From positions 727,809,052 through 727,873,051 of the forward strand of contig CM022298.1 in the NCBI GenBank assembly GCA_011799875.1: DNA of 64,000 bases, in the 5' to 3' direction. Within the stretch, counting starts at the first letter, position 1. Each line of letters starts with the position of its first letter. Of this stretch, positions 1 to 14,051 are shown in pieces. Below the pieces are notes generated by a model. The model was not told where the DNA came from, did not search any database, and saw only the letters and a list, made by a program, of their open reading frames with translations. A program made the translations under genes and the position numbers. This DNA comes from Thinopyrum elongatum. Its lineage: Eukaryota; Streptophyta; Magnoliopsida; Poales; Poaceae.

Positions 1-285
1 TGAAAGTTGGCATGGTATCATCATTTCACCCACATAGAATGTGCTAAAAAGTTGATAGGGTTGCGGCAAAAACTGGATGCACTTCGTGTACAAACTGTAC
101 AACTCTTTCGAAGTATCAGGCTTTCGGACGAAAACTCATCTGTTACAAAGGTATTTCATTTTTTTAAACTTATTTCAACTCCAGACTTTTTGTCAGTTCA
201 ACATGCACCATTCAAAGCCCCATCGTCAATTTTCAACCCTTTCTGACTTCATTCGCTATTTTTCATGCATTTAAAGATTTTTTTA
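1..285 (+). repeat. Subfamily A satellite monomer, truncated at a chimeric joint
   Basis: One satellite monomer of subfamily A, recognised by the box TGTACAAACTGTACA and the words GGCATTTC-type/GTAAGTTCAAC-type 3' half. It carries the rare variants GATAGGG TTGCGGC, GGTATTTC and TTTTGTCAGTTCAAC, the same set found near 25925-26150 and 31925-32150, so it is a copy of that particular repeat position. It breaks at about 285, where the poly-T that normally leads into GAGCTAAATG joins directly to TTCATCATTTCACCC of the next monomer, losing about 60 bp. From there on the array is subfamily B. Confidence 0.85.
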
Positions 286-3200
286 TGGTTCATCATTTCA
301 CCCACATAGCATGTGCTAAAAGTTGAGAGGGGTACGGCAAAAAACTGGATGCACTTCGTGTACAAAATGGACAATCTCTTTCGAAGTATCAGGGTTTCGG
401 ACGAAAACTCATCTGTTACAAAGGGATTTCATTTTTTTGAACTTATTTGAACTCCAGACTTTTTGTGTGTTCAAAATGAACCATTCAAAGCCACATCATC
501 AATTTTCAACCCTTTCTACTTCATCTGTTATTTTTCATGCATTTACTGATTTTTTTGAGCTAAATGACCCTGAAATTGAAAAGCACTTCAGATGAACTCT
601 GAAGAGGTTGAAAATTGGCATGGTATCATCATTTCACCCACATAGCATGTGCTAAAAAGTTGAGAGGGTTACGGCAAAAACGGATGCACTTCGTGTACAA
701 AATGGACAATCTCTTTGAAGTATCAGGGTTTCGGACGAAACTCATCTGTTACAAAGGGATTTCATTTTTTTGAACTTATTTGAACTCCAGACTTTTGTGT
801 GTTCAAAATGAACCATTCAAACCACATCATCAATTCAACCCTTTCTACTTCATGTTATTTTTCATGCATTTACTGATTTTTTTGAGCTAAATGACCCTGA
901 AATTAAAAGCACTTCAAATGAACTCTGAAGAGGTTGAAATTGGCATGATTCATCATTTCACCCACATAGCATGGTGAAAAAGTTGAGAGGGTTACGGCAA
1001 AAACTGGATGCACTTCGTGTACAAAATGGACAATCTCTTTCGAAGTATCAGGGTTTCGGACGAAAACTCATCTGTTACAAAGGGATTTCATTTTTTTTGA
1101 ACTTATTGAACTCCAGCTTTTTGTGTGTTCAAAATGAACCATTCAAAGCCACATCATCAATTTTCAACCCTTCTGACTTCATCTGTTATTTTTCATGCAT
1201 TTACTGATTTTTTGAGCTAAATGACCCTGAAATTAAAAGCACTTCAAATGAACTCTGAAAGTGAAGAGTGTGAAAATTGGCATGGTATCATCATTTCACC
1301 CACATAGCATGTGCTAAAAAGTTGAGAGGGTTACGGCAAAAACTGGATGCACTTGTGTACAAAATGGACAATCTCTTTCGAAGTATCAGGGTTTCGGACG
1401 AAAACTCATCTGTTACAAAGGATTTCATTTTTTTGAACTTATTTGAACTCCAGACTTTTGTGGTGTTCAAAATGAACCATTCAAACCACATCATCAATTT
1501 TCAACCCTTTCTACTTCATCTGTTATTTTCATGCATTTACTGATTTTTTTGAGCTAAATGACCCTGAAATTGAAAAGCACTTCAATGAACTCTGAAGAGG
1601 TTGAAAATTGGCATGGTATCATCATTTCACCCACATAGCATGTGCTAAAAGTTGAGAGGGTTACGGCAAAAACTGGATCACTTCTGTACAAAAATGGACA
1701 ATTCTTTCGAAGTATCAGGTTTCGGACGAAAACTCATCTGTTACAAAGGGATTTCATTTTTTTGAACTTATTTGAACTCCAGACTTTTTGTGTGTTCAAA
1801 AAGAACCATTCAAAGCCACATCATCAATTTTCAACCTTTCTACTTCATCTGTTATTTTTCATGCATTTATGATTTTTTGAGCTAAATGACCCTGAAATTG
1901 AAAAGCACTTCAATGAACTCTGAAGAGGTTGAAAATTGGCATGGTATCATCATTTCACCACAATAGCATGTGCTAAAAAGTTGAGAGGGTTAGGCAAAAA
2001 CTGGATGCACTTGTGCAAAATGACAATCTCTTTCGAAGTATCAGGTTTCGGACGAAAACTCATCGTTTACAAGGGATTTATTTTGAACTTTTGAACTCCA
2101 GACTTTTGTGTGTTCAAAATGAACCATTCAAGCCACATCATCAATTTTCAACCCTTTCTACTTCCTCTGTTATTTTCATGCATTACTGATTTTTTTGAGC
2201 TAAATGACCCTGAAATTGAAAAGCACTTCACTGAACTCTGAAGAGGTTGAAAATTGGCATGTATCATCATTTCACCCACATAGCATGTGCTAAAAAGTTG
2301 AGAGGGTTACGGCAAAAAACTGGATGCACTTCGTGTACAAAATGGACAATCTCTTTCGAAGTATCGAGGTTTCGGACGAAAACTCATCTGTTACAAAAGG
2401 GATTTCATTTTTTGAACTTATTGAACTCCAGACTTTTTGTGTGTTCAAATGAACCATTCAAAGCCACATCATCAATTTTCAACCCTTTCTTACTTCATCT
2501 GTTATTTTTCATGCATTTACTGATTTTTTTGAGCTAAATGACCCTGAAATTAAAAGCACTTCAATGAACTCTGAAGAGGTTGAAAATTGGCATGTATCAT
2601 CATTTCACCCATAGCATGTGCTAAAAAGTTGAGAGGGTTAAGGCAAAAACTGGATGCACTTCGTGTACAAAATGGACAATCTCTTTCGAAGTATCAGGGT
2701 TTCGGACGAAAAACTCATCGTTACAAAGGGATTTCATTTTTTTGAACTTATTTGAACTCCAGACTTTTTGTGTGTTCAAAATGAACCATTAAAGCCACAT
2801 CATCAATTTTCAACCCTTTCTGAACTATTCTGTATTTTCATGCATTACGATTTTTTTTGAGCAAATGACCTGAAATTGAAAAGGCACAAAATGCACGTGT
2901 AGCAAAAATGGGACAATCTTTCGAAGTATCAGGGGTTCGGACGAAAACTCATCTGTTACAAAGGATTTCATTTTTTTGAACTTATTTGAACTCCAGACTT
3001 TTGTGTGTTCAAAATGAACCATTCAAAGCCACATCATCAATTTTCAACCCTTTCTAATTCATCTGTTATTTTTCATGCATTTACTGATTTTTTGAGCTAA
3101 ATGACCCTGAAATTGAAAAGCACTTCCATGAACTCTGAAGAGGTTGAAAATTGGCATGGTATCATCATTTCACCCACATAGCATGTGCTAAAAAGTTGAG

Positions 3201-6200
3201 AGGGTTACGGCAAAACTGGATGCACTTCGTGTACAAAATGGACAATCTCTTTCGAAGTATCAGGGTTTCGGACGAAACTCATTGTTACAAAGGGATTTCA
3301 TTTTTTGAACTTATTTGAACTCCAGACTTTTTGTGTGTTCAAAATGAACCATTCAAAGCCACATCATCAATTTTCAACCCTTTCTACTTCATCTGTTATT
3401 TTCATGCATTTGATTTTTTGAGCTAAATGACCTGAAATTGAAAAGCACTTCGATGAACTCAGAGGTTGAAAATTGGCATGGTATCATCATTTCACCCACA
3501 TAGCATGTGCTAAAAGTTGAGAGGGTTACGGCAAAAACTGGATGCACTTCTGTACAAAATGGACAATCTCTTTCGAAGTATCGGTTTCGGACGAAAACTC
3601 ATCTGTTACAAAAGGATTTCATTTTTTTGAACTTATTGAACTCCAGACTTTGTGTGTTCAAAATGAACCATTCAAAGCCACATCATCAATTTTCAACCCT
3701 TTTAATTCATCTGTTATTTTTCATGCATTTACTGATTTTTGAGCTAAATGACCCTGAAATTGAAGAAAAGCACTTCAATGAACTCTGAAGAGGTTGAAAA
3801 TTGGCATGGTATCATCATTTCACCCACATAGCATGTGCTAAAAAGTTGAGAGGTTACGGCAAAAACTGGATGCACTTCGTGTACAAAATGGACAATCTCT
3901 TTCGAAGTATCAGGGTTTCGGACGAAAATCATCTGTTACAAGGGATTTCATTTTTTTGAACTTATTTGAACTCCAGACTTTTTGTGTGTCAAAATGAACC
4001 ATTCAAAGCCACATCATCAATTTTTTTAACCCTTTCTACTTCATCTGTATTTTTCATGCATTTACTGATTTTTTTGAGCTAAATGACCCTGAAAATGAAA
4101 AGCACTTCCATGAACTCTGAAGAGGTTGAAGAAATTGGCATGGTATCATCATTTCACCCCCATAGCATGTGCTAAAAAGTTGAGAGGGTGTACGGCAAAA
4201 CTGGATGCACTTCGTGTACAAAATGGACAATTCTTTCGAAGTATCAGGGTTTCGGACGAAAACTCATTTGTTACAAAGGGATTTCATTTTTTTGAACTTA
4301 TTTGAACTCCAGACTTTTTGTGTGTTCAAAATGAACCATTCAAAGCCACATCATCAATTTTCAACCCTTTCTACTTCATCTGTTATTTTTCATGCATTTA
4401 CTGATTTTTTTGAGCTAGACCTGAAATTGAAAAGCACTTCAATGAACTTGAAGAGGTTGAAAATTGGCATGGTATCATCATTCACCCACATAGCATGTGC
4501 TAAAAAGTTGAGAGGGTTACGGCAAAAACTGGATGCACTCGTGTACAAAATGGACAATCTCTTTCGAAGTATCAGGGTTTCGGACGAAAACTCATCTGTT
4601 ACAAAGGGATTTCATTTTTTGAACTTATTTGAACTCCAGACTTTTGTGTGTTCAAAATGAACCATTCAAAGCCACATCATCAATTTTCAAACCTTTCTAA
4701 CTTCATCTGTTATTTTTCATGCATTTACTGATTTTTTGAGCTAAATGACCCTGAAATTGAAAAGCACTTCAATGAAATCTGAAGAGGTTGAAATTGGCAT
4801 GGTATCATATTTCACCCACATAGCATGTGCTAAAAAGTTGAGAGGGTTACGGCAAAAACTGGATGCACTTCGTGTACAAAATGGACAATCTCTTTCGAAG
4901 TATCAGGGTTCGGAGAAAACTCATCTGTTACAAAGGGATTTCATTTTTTTGAACTTATTTGAACTCCAGACTTTTTGTGTGTTCAAAATGAACCATTCAA
5001 AGCCACATCATCAATTTTCAACCCTTTACTTCATCTGTTATTTTTCATGCATTTACTGATTTTTTTGAGCTAATGACCCTGAAATTGAAAAGCACTTCAT
5101 GAACTCTGAAGAGGTTGAAATTGGCATGGTATCATCATTTCACCCCATAGCATGTGCTAAAAAGTTGAGAGGGTTACGGCAAAACTGGATGCACTTCGTG
5201 TACAAAATGGACAATCTCTTCGAAGTATCAGGGTTTCGGACGAAAAACTCATCGTTACAAAGGGATTTCATTTTTTTGAACTTATTTAACTCCAGACTTT
5301 TGTGTGTTCAAATGAACCATTCAAAGCCACATCATCAATTTTCAACCCTTTCTACTTCATCTGTTATTTTTCATGCATTTACTGATTTTTTGAGCTAAAA
5401 GACCCTGAAATTGAAAAGCACTTCAATGAACTCTGAAGAGGTTGAAAATTGGCATGGTATCATCATTTCACCCCATAGCATGTGCTAAAAAGTTGAAGGG
5501 TTACGGCAAAAATGGATGCACTTCGTGTAAAATGGACAATCTCTTTCGAAGTATCAGGGTTTCGGACGAAAACTCATCTGTTACAAAGGGATTTATTTTT
5601 TGAACTTTTTTGAACTCCAGACTTTTTGTGTGTTCAAAATGAACCATTCAAAGCCACATCATCAATTTCAACCCTTTCTGACTTCATGTTATTTTCATGC
5701 ATTACTGATTTTTGAGCTAAATGACCCTGAATTAAAAGCACTTAATGAACTCTGAAGAGGTTGAAAATTGGCATGGTATCATCATTTCACCCACATAGCA
5801 TGTGCTAAAAAGTTGAGAGGGTTACGGCAAAAACTGGATGCACTTCGTGTACAAAATGGACAATCTCTTTCGAAGTATCAGGGTTTCGGACAAAAACTCA
5901 TTTACAAAGGAATTCATTTTTTTGAACTTATTTGAACTCCAGACTTTTTGTGTGTTCAAAATGAACATTCAAAGCCACATCATCAATTTTCAACCCTTTC
6001 TACTTCATCGATTTTTCATGCATTTACTGATTTTTTTGAGCTAATGACCTGAAATTGAAAAGCACTTCACAATGAACTCTGAAGAGGTTGAAAATTGGCA
6101 TGGTATCATCATTTCACCCACATAGCATGTGCTAAAAGGTGAGAGGGTTACGGCAAAAACTGGATGCACTTCGTGTACAAATGGACAATCTCTTCGAAGT

Positions 6201-8014
6201 ATCAGGGTTTCGAGAAAACTCATCTGTTACAAAGGGATTTCATTTTTTTGAACTTATTGAACTCCAGACTTTTTGTGTGTTCAAAATGAACCATTCAAAG
6301 CCACATCATCAATTTTCAACCTTTCTACTTCATCTGTTATTTTCATGCATTTACTGATTTTTTGAGCTAAAGACCCTGAAATTGAAAAGCACTTCAATGA
6401 ACTCTAAAGAGGTTGAAAATTGGCATGGTATCATCATTTCACCCACATAGCATGTGCTAAAAAGTTGAGAGGGTTACGGCAAAAACTGGATGCACTTCGT
6501 GTACAAAATGGACAATCTCTTTCGAGTATCAGGGTTTCGGACGAAAAACTCATCTGTTACAAAGGGATTTCATTTTTTGAAACTTATTTGAACTCCAACT
6601 TTTTGGTTGTTCAAAAAGAACCATTCAAAGCCACATCACAATTTTCAACCCTTTCTTAACTTCATCTGTTATTTTTCATGCATTTACTGATTTTTTTGAG
6701 CTAAATGACCCTGAAATTGAAAAGCACTTCAGATGAACTCTGAAGAGGTTGAAAATTGGCATGTTCATCATTTCACCCACATAGCATGTGCTAAAAGTTG
6801 AGAGGGTTACGGCAAAAACTGGATGCACTTGTGTACAAAATGGACAATCTCTTTCGAAGTATCAGGTTTCGGACGAAAAACTCATCTGTTACAAAGGGAT
6901 TTCATTTTTTGAACTTATTTGAACTCCAGACTTTTGTGTGTGTCAAAATGAACCATTCAAAGCCACATCATCAATTTTCAAACCTTTCTACTCATCTGTT
7001 ATTTTTCATGCATTTACTGATTTTTTTGAGCTAAATGACCCTGAAATTGAAAAGCAATTCAATGAACTCTGAAGAGTTGAAATTGGCATGGTATCATCAT
7101 TTCACCCACATAGCATGTGCTAAAAAGTTGAGAGGGTTAAGGCAAAAACTGGATGCACTTCGTGTACAAAATGGACAATCTCTTTCGAAGTATCAGGTTT
7201 CGGACGAAAACTCATCTGTACAAAGGATTTCATTTTTTGAACTTATTTGAACTCCAGACTTTTTGTGTGTTCAAAATGACCATTCAAAGCCACATCATCA
7301 ATTTCAACCCTTTCTAATCATCTGTATTTTTCATGCATTTACGATTTTTTGAGCTAAATGACCTGAAATGAAAAGCACTTCAAGAACTCTGAAGAGGTTG
7401 AAAATTGGCATGGTATCATCTTTCACCACATCATGTGCTAAAAAGTTGAAGGGTTACGGCAAAAATGGATGCACTCGTGTAAAAATGGACAATCTCTTTC
7501 GAAGTATCAGGGTTTCGGACGAAAAACTCATCTGTTACAAAGGATATTTTTTTGAACTTATTTTGAACTCCAAGCTTTTTGTGTGTTCAAAATGAACCAT
7601 TCAAAGCCACATCATCAATTTTCAACCCTTCTAACTTCATTGTTATTTTTCATGCATTTACGATTTTTTGAGTAAATGACCTGAAATTAAAAGCACTTCA
7701 ATGAACTCTGAAGAGGTTGAAAATTGGCATGGTATCATCTCATTCACCCACATAATGTGCTAAAAAGTTGAGGGGGTACGGCAAAAACTGGATGCACTTC
7801 GTGTACAAATGGACAATCTCTTTCGAAGTATCAGGGTTTCGGACGAAAACTATCTGTTACAAAGATTTCATTTTTTTGAAACTTATTTGAACTCCAGACT
7901 TTTTGTGTGTTCAAAATGAACCATTAAAGCCACATCATCAATTTTAACCCTTTCTACTCATCTGTATTTTATGCATTTACTGATTTTTTTGAGCTAATGA
8001 CCTGAAATTGAAAA
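286..8014 (+). repeat. Subfamily B satellite array, indel-rich
   Basis: About 23 head-to-tail monomers of nominally 337 bp. Subfamily B is defined by fixed differences from A: TGTACAAAATGGACA in place of TGTACAAACTGTACA, CAGGGTTTCGG for CAGGCTTTCGG, AAAGGGATTTC for AAAGGCATTTC, TTATTTGAACTCC for TTATTTCAACTCC, GTGTGTTCAAAATGAACC for GTGAGTTCAACATGCACC, and GAAGAGGTTGAAAATTGG at the unit end. Nearly every unit has scattered one-base insertions and deletions, often in homopolymers, unlike the clean array from 12975. This looks like unpolished long-read sequence rather than biological decay. One monomer near 2883-2905 lacks roughly 140 bp. The short reading frames here are by-products of the repeat. 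Confidence 0.9.
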
Positions 8015-8186
8015 GAAGCAACTCCAAACAAAGCTTCACCCACCACACAATACACCCAAAGAACAACAAAGAACACATCTGAATTCAAAAAAAACCCAAG
8101 AAATCTAAAAGAAAACTAACCCAAACCACAAAACAACCAAAACAACACCAAACCACCATCAACCCCAAACCCTACACATCCGAAAA
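8015..8186 (+). other. AC-rich non-satellite insertion in the array
   Basis: About 172 bp unrelated to the satellite. The strand is almost entirely A and C, with about ten G and few T. It includes AAACCCTACAC and many AACAACCAAAAC-like words. The satellite stops at ..GAAATTGAAAAG and resumes at AAAAAGCACTTC, so the monomer is interrupted once with a possible AAAAG duplication at the joint. There are no inverted termini, no long ORF and no homology I recognise. It could be a small insertion, filler DNA at a repair site, or a low-quality read segment; the last is plausible because the surroundings are indel-rich. Confidence 0.7.
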
Positions 8187-8950
8187 AAAGCACTTCACAT
8201 GAACTCTGAAGAGGTTGAAAATTGGCATGGTATCATCATTTCACCCACATAGCATGTGCTAAAAAGTTGAGAGGGTTACGGCAAAAACTGGATGCACTTC
8301 GTGTACAAAATGGACAATCTCTTTCGAAGTATCAGGGTTTCGGACGAAAACTCATCTGTTACAAAGGGATTTCATTTTTTTGAACTATTTGAACTCCAGA
8401 CTTTTTGTGTGTTCAAAATGAACCATTCAAAGCCACATCATCAATTTTCAACCCTTTCTACTTCATTGTTATTTTTCATGCATTTACTGATTTTTTTGAG
8501 CTAAATGACCCTGAAATTGAAAAACATTCAATGAACTCTGAAGAGGTTGAAAATTGGCATGGTATCATCATTTCACCCACATAGCATGTGCTAAAAAGTT
8601 GAGAGGGTTAAGGCAAAAACTGGATGCACTTCGTGTACAAAATGGACAATCTCTTCGAAGTATCAGGTTTCGGACGAAACATCATCTGTTACAAAGGGAT
8701 TTCATTTTTTTGAACTTATTGAACTCCAGATTTTGTGTGTTCAAAATGAACCATCAAAGCCACATCATCAATTTTCAACCCTTTCTAACTCATCTGTTAT
8801 TTTTCATGCATTTACGATTTTTTTGAGCTAATGACCCTGAAATTGAAAAGCACTTCAGATGAACTCTGAAGAGGTTGAAAATTGGATCATGGTATCTCAT
8901 TTCACCCACATAGCATGTGCTAAAAAGTTGAGAGGTACGGCAAAAAATGG
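8187..8950 (+). repeat. Subfamily B satellite, last units before the switch to A
   Basis: Just over two subfamily B monomers with the B diagnostics (AAAATGGACAATC, GGGATTTC, TTCAAAATGAACC). Between about 8940 and 9000 the sequence changes to subfamily A: the next unit has CTGTACAATC, AAAGGCATTTC and TTATTTCAACTCC. The change falls inside a monomer, near the GTACAA box. Confidence 0.85.
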
Positions 8951-11900
8951 ATGCACTTCGTCTGTACAATCTCTTTCGAAGTTCCAGCTTTGACGAAACT
9001 CATCTGTTCCAAAGGCATTTCATTTTTTAAAACTTATTTCAACTCCAGACTTTTTTGTGAGTTCACATGCACCATTCAAGCCCCATCAATTCAATTTCAT
9101 CAACTTTCTGACTCATTGCTATTTTTCATGCATTAATGATTTTTTGAGCTAAATGACCCTGAAATTGAAAAGCACTACAATGAACTCTGAAAAGGTTGAA
9201 AGTTGGCATGGTATCATCATTTCACCCCACATAGCAGTGTGCTAAAAATTTGAGAGGGTTACGGCAAAAACTGGATGCACTTGTGTACAACTTACAATCT
9301 CTTTCGAAGTATCGGCTTTCGGACGAAAACTCCTGTTACAAAGGCATTTCATTTTTTAAACTTATTTCAACTCAGACTTTTTGTGAGTTCAACATGCACC
9401 ATTCAAGCCACATCATCAATTTTCAACCCTTTCTCACTTCATTCGTTATTTTTCAGCATTTAATGATTTTTTGAGCTAATACCCTGAATTAAAGCACTAA
9501 ATGAACTCTGAAAAGGTTTGAAAGTTGGCATGGATCATCATTTACCCACATGCTTTCTAAAAAGTTGTGAGAGGGTTACGGCAAAACTGGGATGCACTTT
9601 GTACAAACTGTACAATCTCTTTGAAGTATCAGCTTTCGACGAAAACTCATCTGTTACAAAGGCATTTCATTTTTTTTAAACTTATTTTCAATTCCCAGAC
9701 TTTTTGTGAGTTCAACATGCACCTTCAAAGCACATCATCATTTTCAACCCTTCTGACTTCATTCGCTATTTTTCATGCATTTAATGATTTTTTTGAGCTA
9801 AATGACCCTGAAATTGAAAAGCAACTAATTAATGAATTAAAAGGTTGAAATTGGCATGGTATCATATTCACCCACATACATGTGCTAAAAAAGTTAGAGG
9901 CGTTACGACAACAGACTGGTGCACTTTTGTGAGTCAACAACATGCACCATTCAAAGCCACATCATCAATTTTCACCCTTTCTGACCTTCATTCTTATTTT
10001 TCATGCATTTAATGATTTTTTGAGCTAAATGACCCTGAAATTGAAACACACTACATGAACTCTGAAAGGTGAAATTGGCATGGTATCATAATTCCCAATA
10101 GCATGTGCTAAAAATTGAGAGGGTTACGGCAAAAACTGGATGCACTTTGTGTACAAACTGTACAATCTCTTTCAGTATTAGCTTTCGGACGAAAACCTCT
10201 TTACAAGGCATTTCTTTTTTAAACTTATTTCAACTCCAGACTTTTTTGTGAGTTCACACATGCACCATTCAAAGCCCATCAATTAATTTCAACACTTTCT
10301 TACTTCATTCGTATTTTCATGCATTTAATTATTTTTTGAGCTAAATGCCCTGACAATTGAAAACCACTACAAAGAACTCTAAAAGGTTGAAAGTTGGCAT
10401 GGTATCATCATTTCACACCCACATAGCAGTGCTAAAAAGTGAGAGGGTTACGGCAAAACTGGATGCACTTCGTTAGCAAACTGTACATCTCTTTCGAATA
10501 TCAGCTGGTTTCGGACGAAACTCCTTCTGTACAAAGGCATTCATTTTTTTAAACTTATTTTCAACTCAGATTTTTTGTGATTCAACATGCACATTCAAAG
10601 CCACATCATCAATTTTCAACCCTTTCTACTTCATTCACTATTTTCATGCATTTAATGATTTTTTGAGCTAAATGACCCTAAAATGAAAGCCTCAGAATGA
10701 ACTCTGAAAAGGTTGAAAATTGGCATGGTATCATAATTTCACCCACCATAGCATGTGCTAAAAAGTTGAGAGGTTTACGGCAAAACTGGATGCACTTGTG
10801 TACAAACTGTACAATCTCTTTCGAAGTATCAGCTTTCGGAAGAAACTCATCTGTTACAAGGCATTTCATTTTTTTAAACTTATTTCAACTCTAGACTTTT
10901 TGTAGTTCAACATCACCATTCAAAGCACCATCATCAATTTTCAACCCTTTCTGACTTCATTCGCTATTTTCATGCATTTAATTATTTTTTGAGCTAAATG
11001 ACCCTGAAATTGAAACCACTACAATGACACTCGAAAAGGTTGAAAGTTGGCATGGTATCATCATTCACCCCACAAGCAGCCAAAAAGATGAGGTTACGGC
11101 AAAAACTGGATGCACTTCTGTACAAACTTACAATCTTTTCGAAGTATCAGCTTTCGGACAAAACTCATCTGTTACAAAGGCATTTCATTTTTTAAACTTA
11201 TTTCAACTCCAGACTTTTTGTAATTCAACATGCACATTCAAAGCCACATCATCAATTTTCAACCCTTTCTGACTTCATCGCTATTTTTCATGCATTTAAT
11301 GATTTTTTGAGCTAAATGACCCTGAAATTGAAAGCACTCAATGAACTCTGAAAAGGTTGAAAGTGGCATGGTATCATCATTTCACCCACATAGAAGTGCC
11401 TAAAAAGTTGAAGGGTTGCGGCAAAAACTGGATCACCTTCGTGTAACAATGTACACTCTTTTTCGAAGTATCGGCTTTCGGACGAAAACTCATCTGTTAC
11501 AAAGGTATTTCATTTTTAAATTTAAAACTTATTTCAACTCCAGACTTTTGTGTAGTTAACCATGCACCATTCAAATCCCCTCTCAATTTTCAACCCTTTC
11601 TGACTCATTCGCTATTTTTCATGCATTTAAGATTTTTTTGAGCTAATGACCTGAAATTGAAAAGCACATAAATTAACTCTGAAAAGGTTGAAAGTTGGCA
11701 TGTATCATCATTTCACCCACGTAGCATGTGCTAAAATTGAGAGGTTACGGCAAAAACTGGATGCACTTGTGTACAAACTGTACAATCTCTTTCGAAGTAT
11801 CAGCTTTCAGACGAAACCATCTGTTACAAAGGCATTCATTTTTTTTAACTTATTTCAACTCCAGACTTTTTGTGAGTTCAACATGACCATTAAAGCCCAC

Positions 11901-12949
11901 ATCAATTTTCAACCCTTTCTGACTTCATTCGCTATTTTTCATGCATTTAATTTTTTTTTTGAGCTAAATGAATCTGCTTGAAAAGCACAACAATGAACTC
12001 TGAAAAGGTTGAAAGTTGGCAGGTATCATCATTTCACCCACATAGCATGTGCTAAAAGTTGAGAGGTTTAGGGCAAAAATGGATGCACTTGTGTACAAAC
12101 TGTACAATCTCTTTCGAAGTATCAGGCTTCGGACGAAACTCATCTGTTACAAAGGCATTTCATTTTTTTAAACTTATTTCAACTCCAGACTTTTGTGAGT
12201 TCAACATGCACCATTCAAAGCCACATCAATTTTCAACCCTTTCTGACTTCATTCGTATCTTTTCATGCATTTAATTATTTTTTTGGAGCTAATGACCCTG
12301 AATTGAAAAGCACTACAAATGAACTCTAAAAGGTTGAAATTGGCATGGTATCATCTTTTCACCCACATATGATGTGCTAAAAAGTTGAGAGGGTTACGGC
12401 AAAACTGGATGCACCTCGTGTACAAACGTAACAATCTCTTTCGAAGTATCAGGCTTTCGGACGAAAACTCATCTGTTACAAAGGCATTTCATTTTTTTAA
12501 AACTTATTTCACTCCAGACTTTTTGTGAGTTCAACATGCCCATTCAAAGCCCCACATCATCAATTTCATCAACCCTTCTGACTTCATTGCTATTTTTCAT
12601 GCATTTAATGATTTTTTGAGCTAAATGACCCTGAAATTGGAAAGCACTACAAATGAACTCTGAAAAGTTTGAAAGTTGGCATGGTATCATCATTTCACCC
12701 CACATAGCATGTGCTAAAAAGTTGAGAGGGTTACGGCAAAAAACTAGATGCACTTCGTGTACAAACTGTACAATCTCTTTTCGAAGTTCAGGCTTTCGGA
12801 CGAAAACTTCATTGTTTACAAAGGCATTTCATTTTTAAAACTATTTCAACTCAAATTTTGTGAGTTCAACATGCACCATTCAAGCCACATCATCATTTTC
12901 ACACCCTTTCTAACTTCAATTTTCGGTATTTTTCAATGATTTAATTGAT
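8951..12949 (+). repeat. Subfamily A satellite array, indel-rich
   Basis: About 12 subfamily A monomers with heavy single-base indel noise. One unit around 9905-9940 is shortened by about 110 bp, joining GGTGCACTT to TTTTGTGAGTC. A unit at about 11400-11560 carries the GGGTTGCGGC/GGTATTTC variant seen at position 1 and near 31925, so this block is related to the higher-order repeat of the clean array. It ends at the 25-N gap in the poly-T tract of a monomer. Confidence 0.88.
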
Positions 12950-12974
12950 NNNNNNNNNNNNNNNNNNNNNNNNN
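12950..12974. other. Assembly gap, 25 N
   Basis: A run of exactly 25 N. Left (..TTTAATTGAT) and right (TTTGTTGAGCTAAATG..) fit one monomer without loss of phase (compare TTATTGATTTTGTTGAGC near 24130), so little or nothing may be missing in monomer terms. The run separates indel-rich from clean sequence. Confidence 0.98.
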
Positions 12975-14051
12975 TTTGTTGAGCTAAATGACCCTAAAAT
13001 TGAAAAGCACTATGAATGAACTCTGAAAAGGTTGAAAATTGGCATGGTATCATCATTTCACCCACATAGCATGTGCTAAAAAGTTGACAGGGTTACGGCA
13101 AAAACATGATGCACTTGGTGTACAAACTATACAATCTCTTTCGAAGTATCACGCTTTCGGACGAAAACTCATCTGTTACAAAGGCATTTCATTTTTTTAA
13201 ACTTATTTCAACTCCAGACTTTTTGTGAGTTCAACATGCACCATTCAAAGCCACATCATCAATTTTCAACCCTTTCTGACTTCATTCGCTATTTTTTATG
13301 CATTTAATGATTTTTCTTGAGCTAATTGATCCTGAATTGGAAAAGCACTACCAATGAACTCTGAAAAGGTTGAAAGTTGGCATGGTATCATCATTTCACC
13401 CACATAGCATGTTCTAAAAATTTGGGAGGATTACGACAAAAACTGGATGCACTTCGTGTACAAACTGTACAATCTCATTCGAAGTATGAGGCTTTCGGAC
13501 AAAAACTCATCTGTTACAAAGGCATTTCAATTTTTTAAACTTATTTCAAAACTCCAGACTTTCGTGAGTTCAACATGCACCATTTAAAGCCGCATCATCA
13601 ATTTTCAACCCTTTCTGACTTCATTCGTTATTTTTCATGCATTTAATGTTTTTTTGAGCTAAATGACCTTGAAATTGAAAAGCACTACAAATGAACTGTG
13701 AAAAGGTTGAAAGTTGGCATGGTATCATCATTTCACCCACATAGCATGTCCTAAAAAGTTGAGAGGGTTAGGGTAAAAACTGGATACACTTCGTGTACAA
13801 AGTGTACAATCTCTTTCAAAATATCTGGCTTTCGAACGAAAACTCATCTGTTACAAAGGCATTTCATTTTTTTAAACTTATTTCATCTCTAGAATTTTTG
13901 TGAGTTCAACATGCACCATTCAATGCCACATCATCAATTTTCAACGCATTCTGACTTCATTCGGTATTTTTCATGAATTTAATGATTTTTTGAGCTAAAT
14001 GAACCTGAAATTGAAAAGCACTACGAATGAACTCTGAAAAGGTTGAAAGCT
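12975..14051 (+). repeat. Subfamily A satellite, clean, including a 1011-bp repeat
   Basis: About three clean monomers (spacings of GGCATGG at 13041, 13379, 13716 and 14052, i.e. 336-338 bp). The marker TTTGGGAGGATTACGAC at 13421 recurs 1011 bp later at about 14432, so this trimer is a shorter relative of the 1683-bp repeat that follows. There is no gene. Confidence 0.9.

Noticed and set aside
8171..8180. AAACCCTA-like word suggesting telomere repeat
   Set aside because: Only one partial copy in the AC-rich insert; there is no tandem TTTAGGG array anywhere in the window.
1..12949. The array as internal tandem repeats of a CACTA DNA transposon
   Set aside because: Some grass CACTA elements carry internal repeats, but I found no CACTA termini, subterminal repeats or transposase in the window, so this stays untested.
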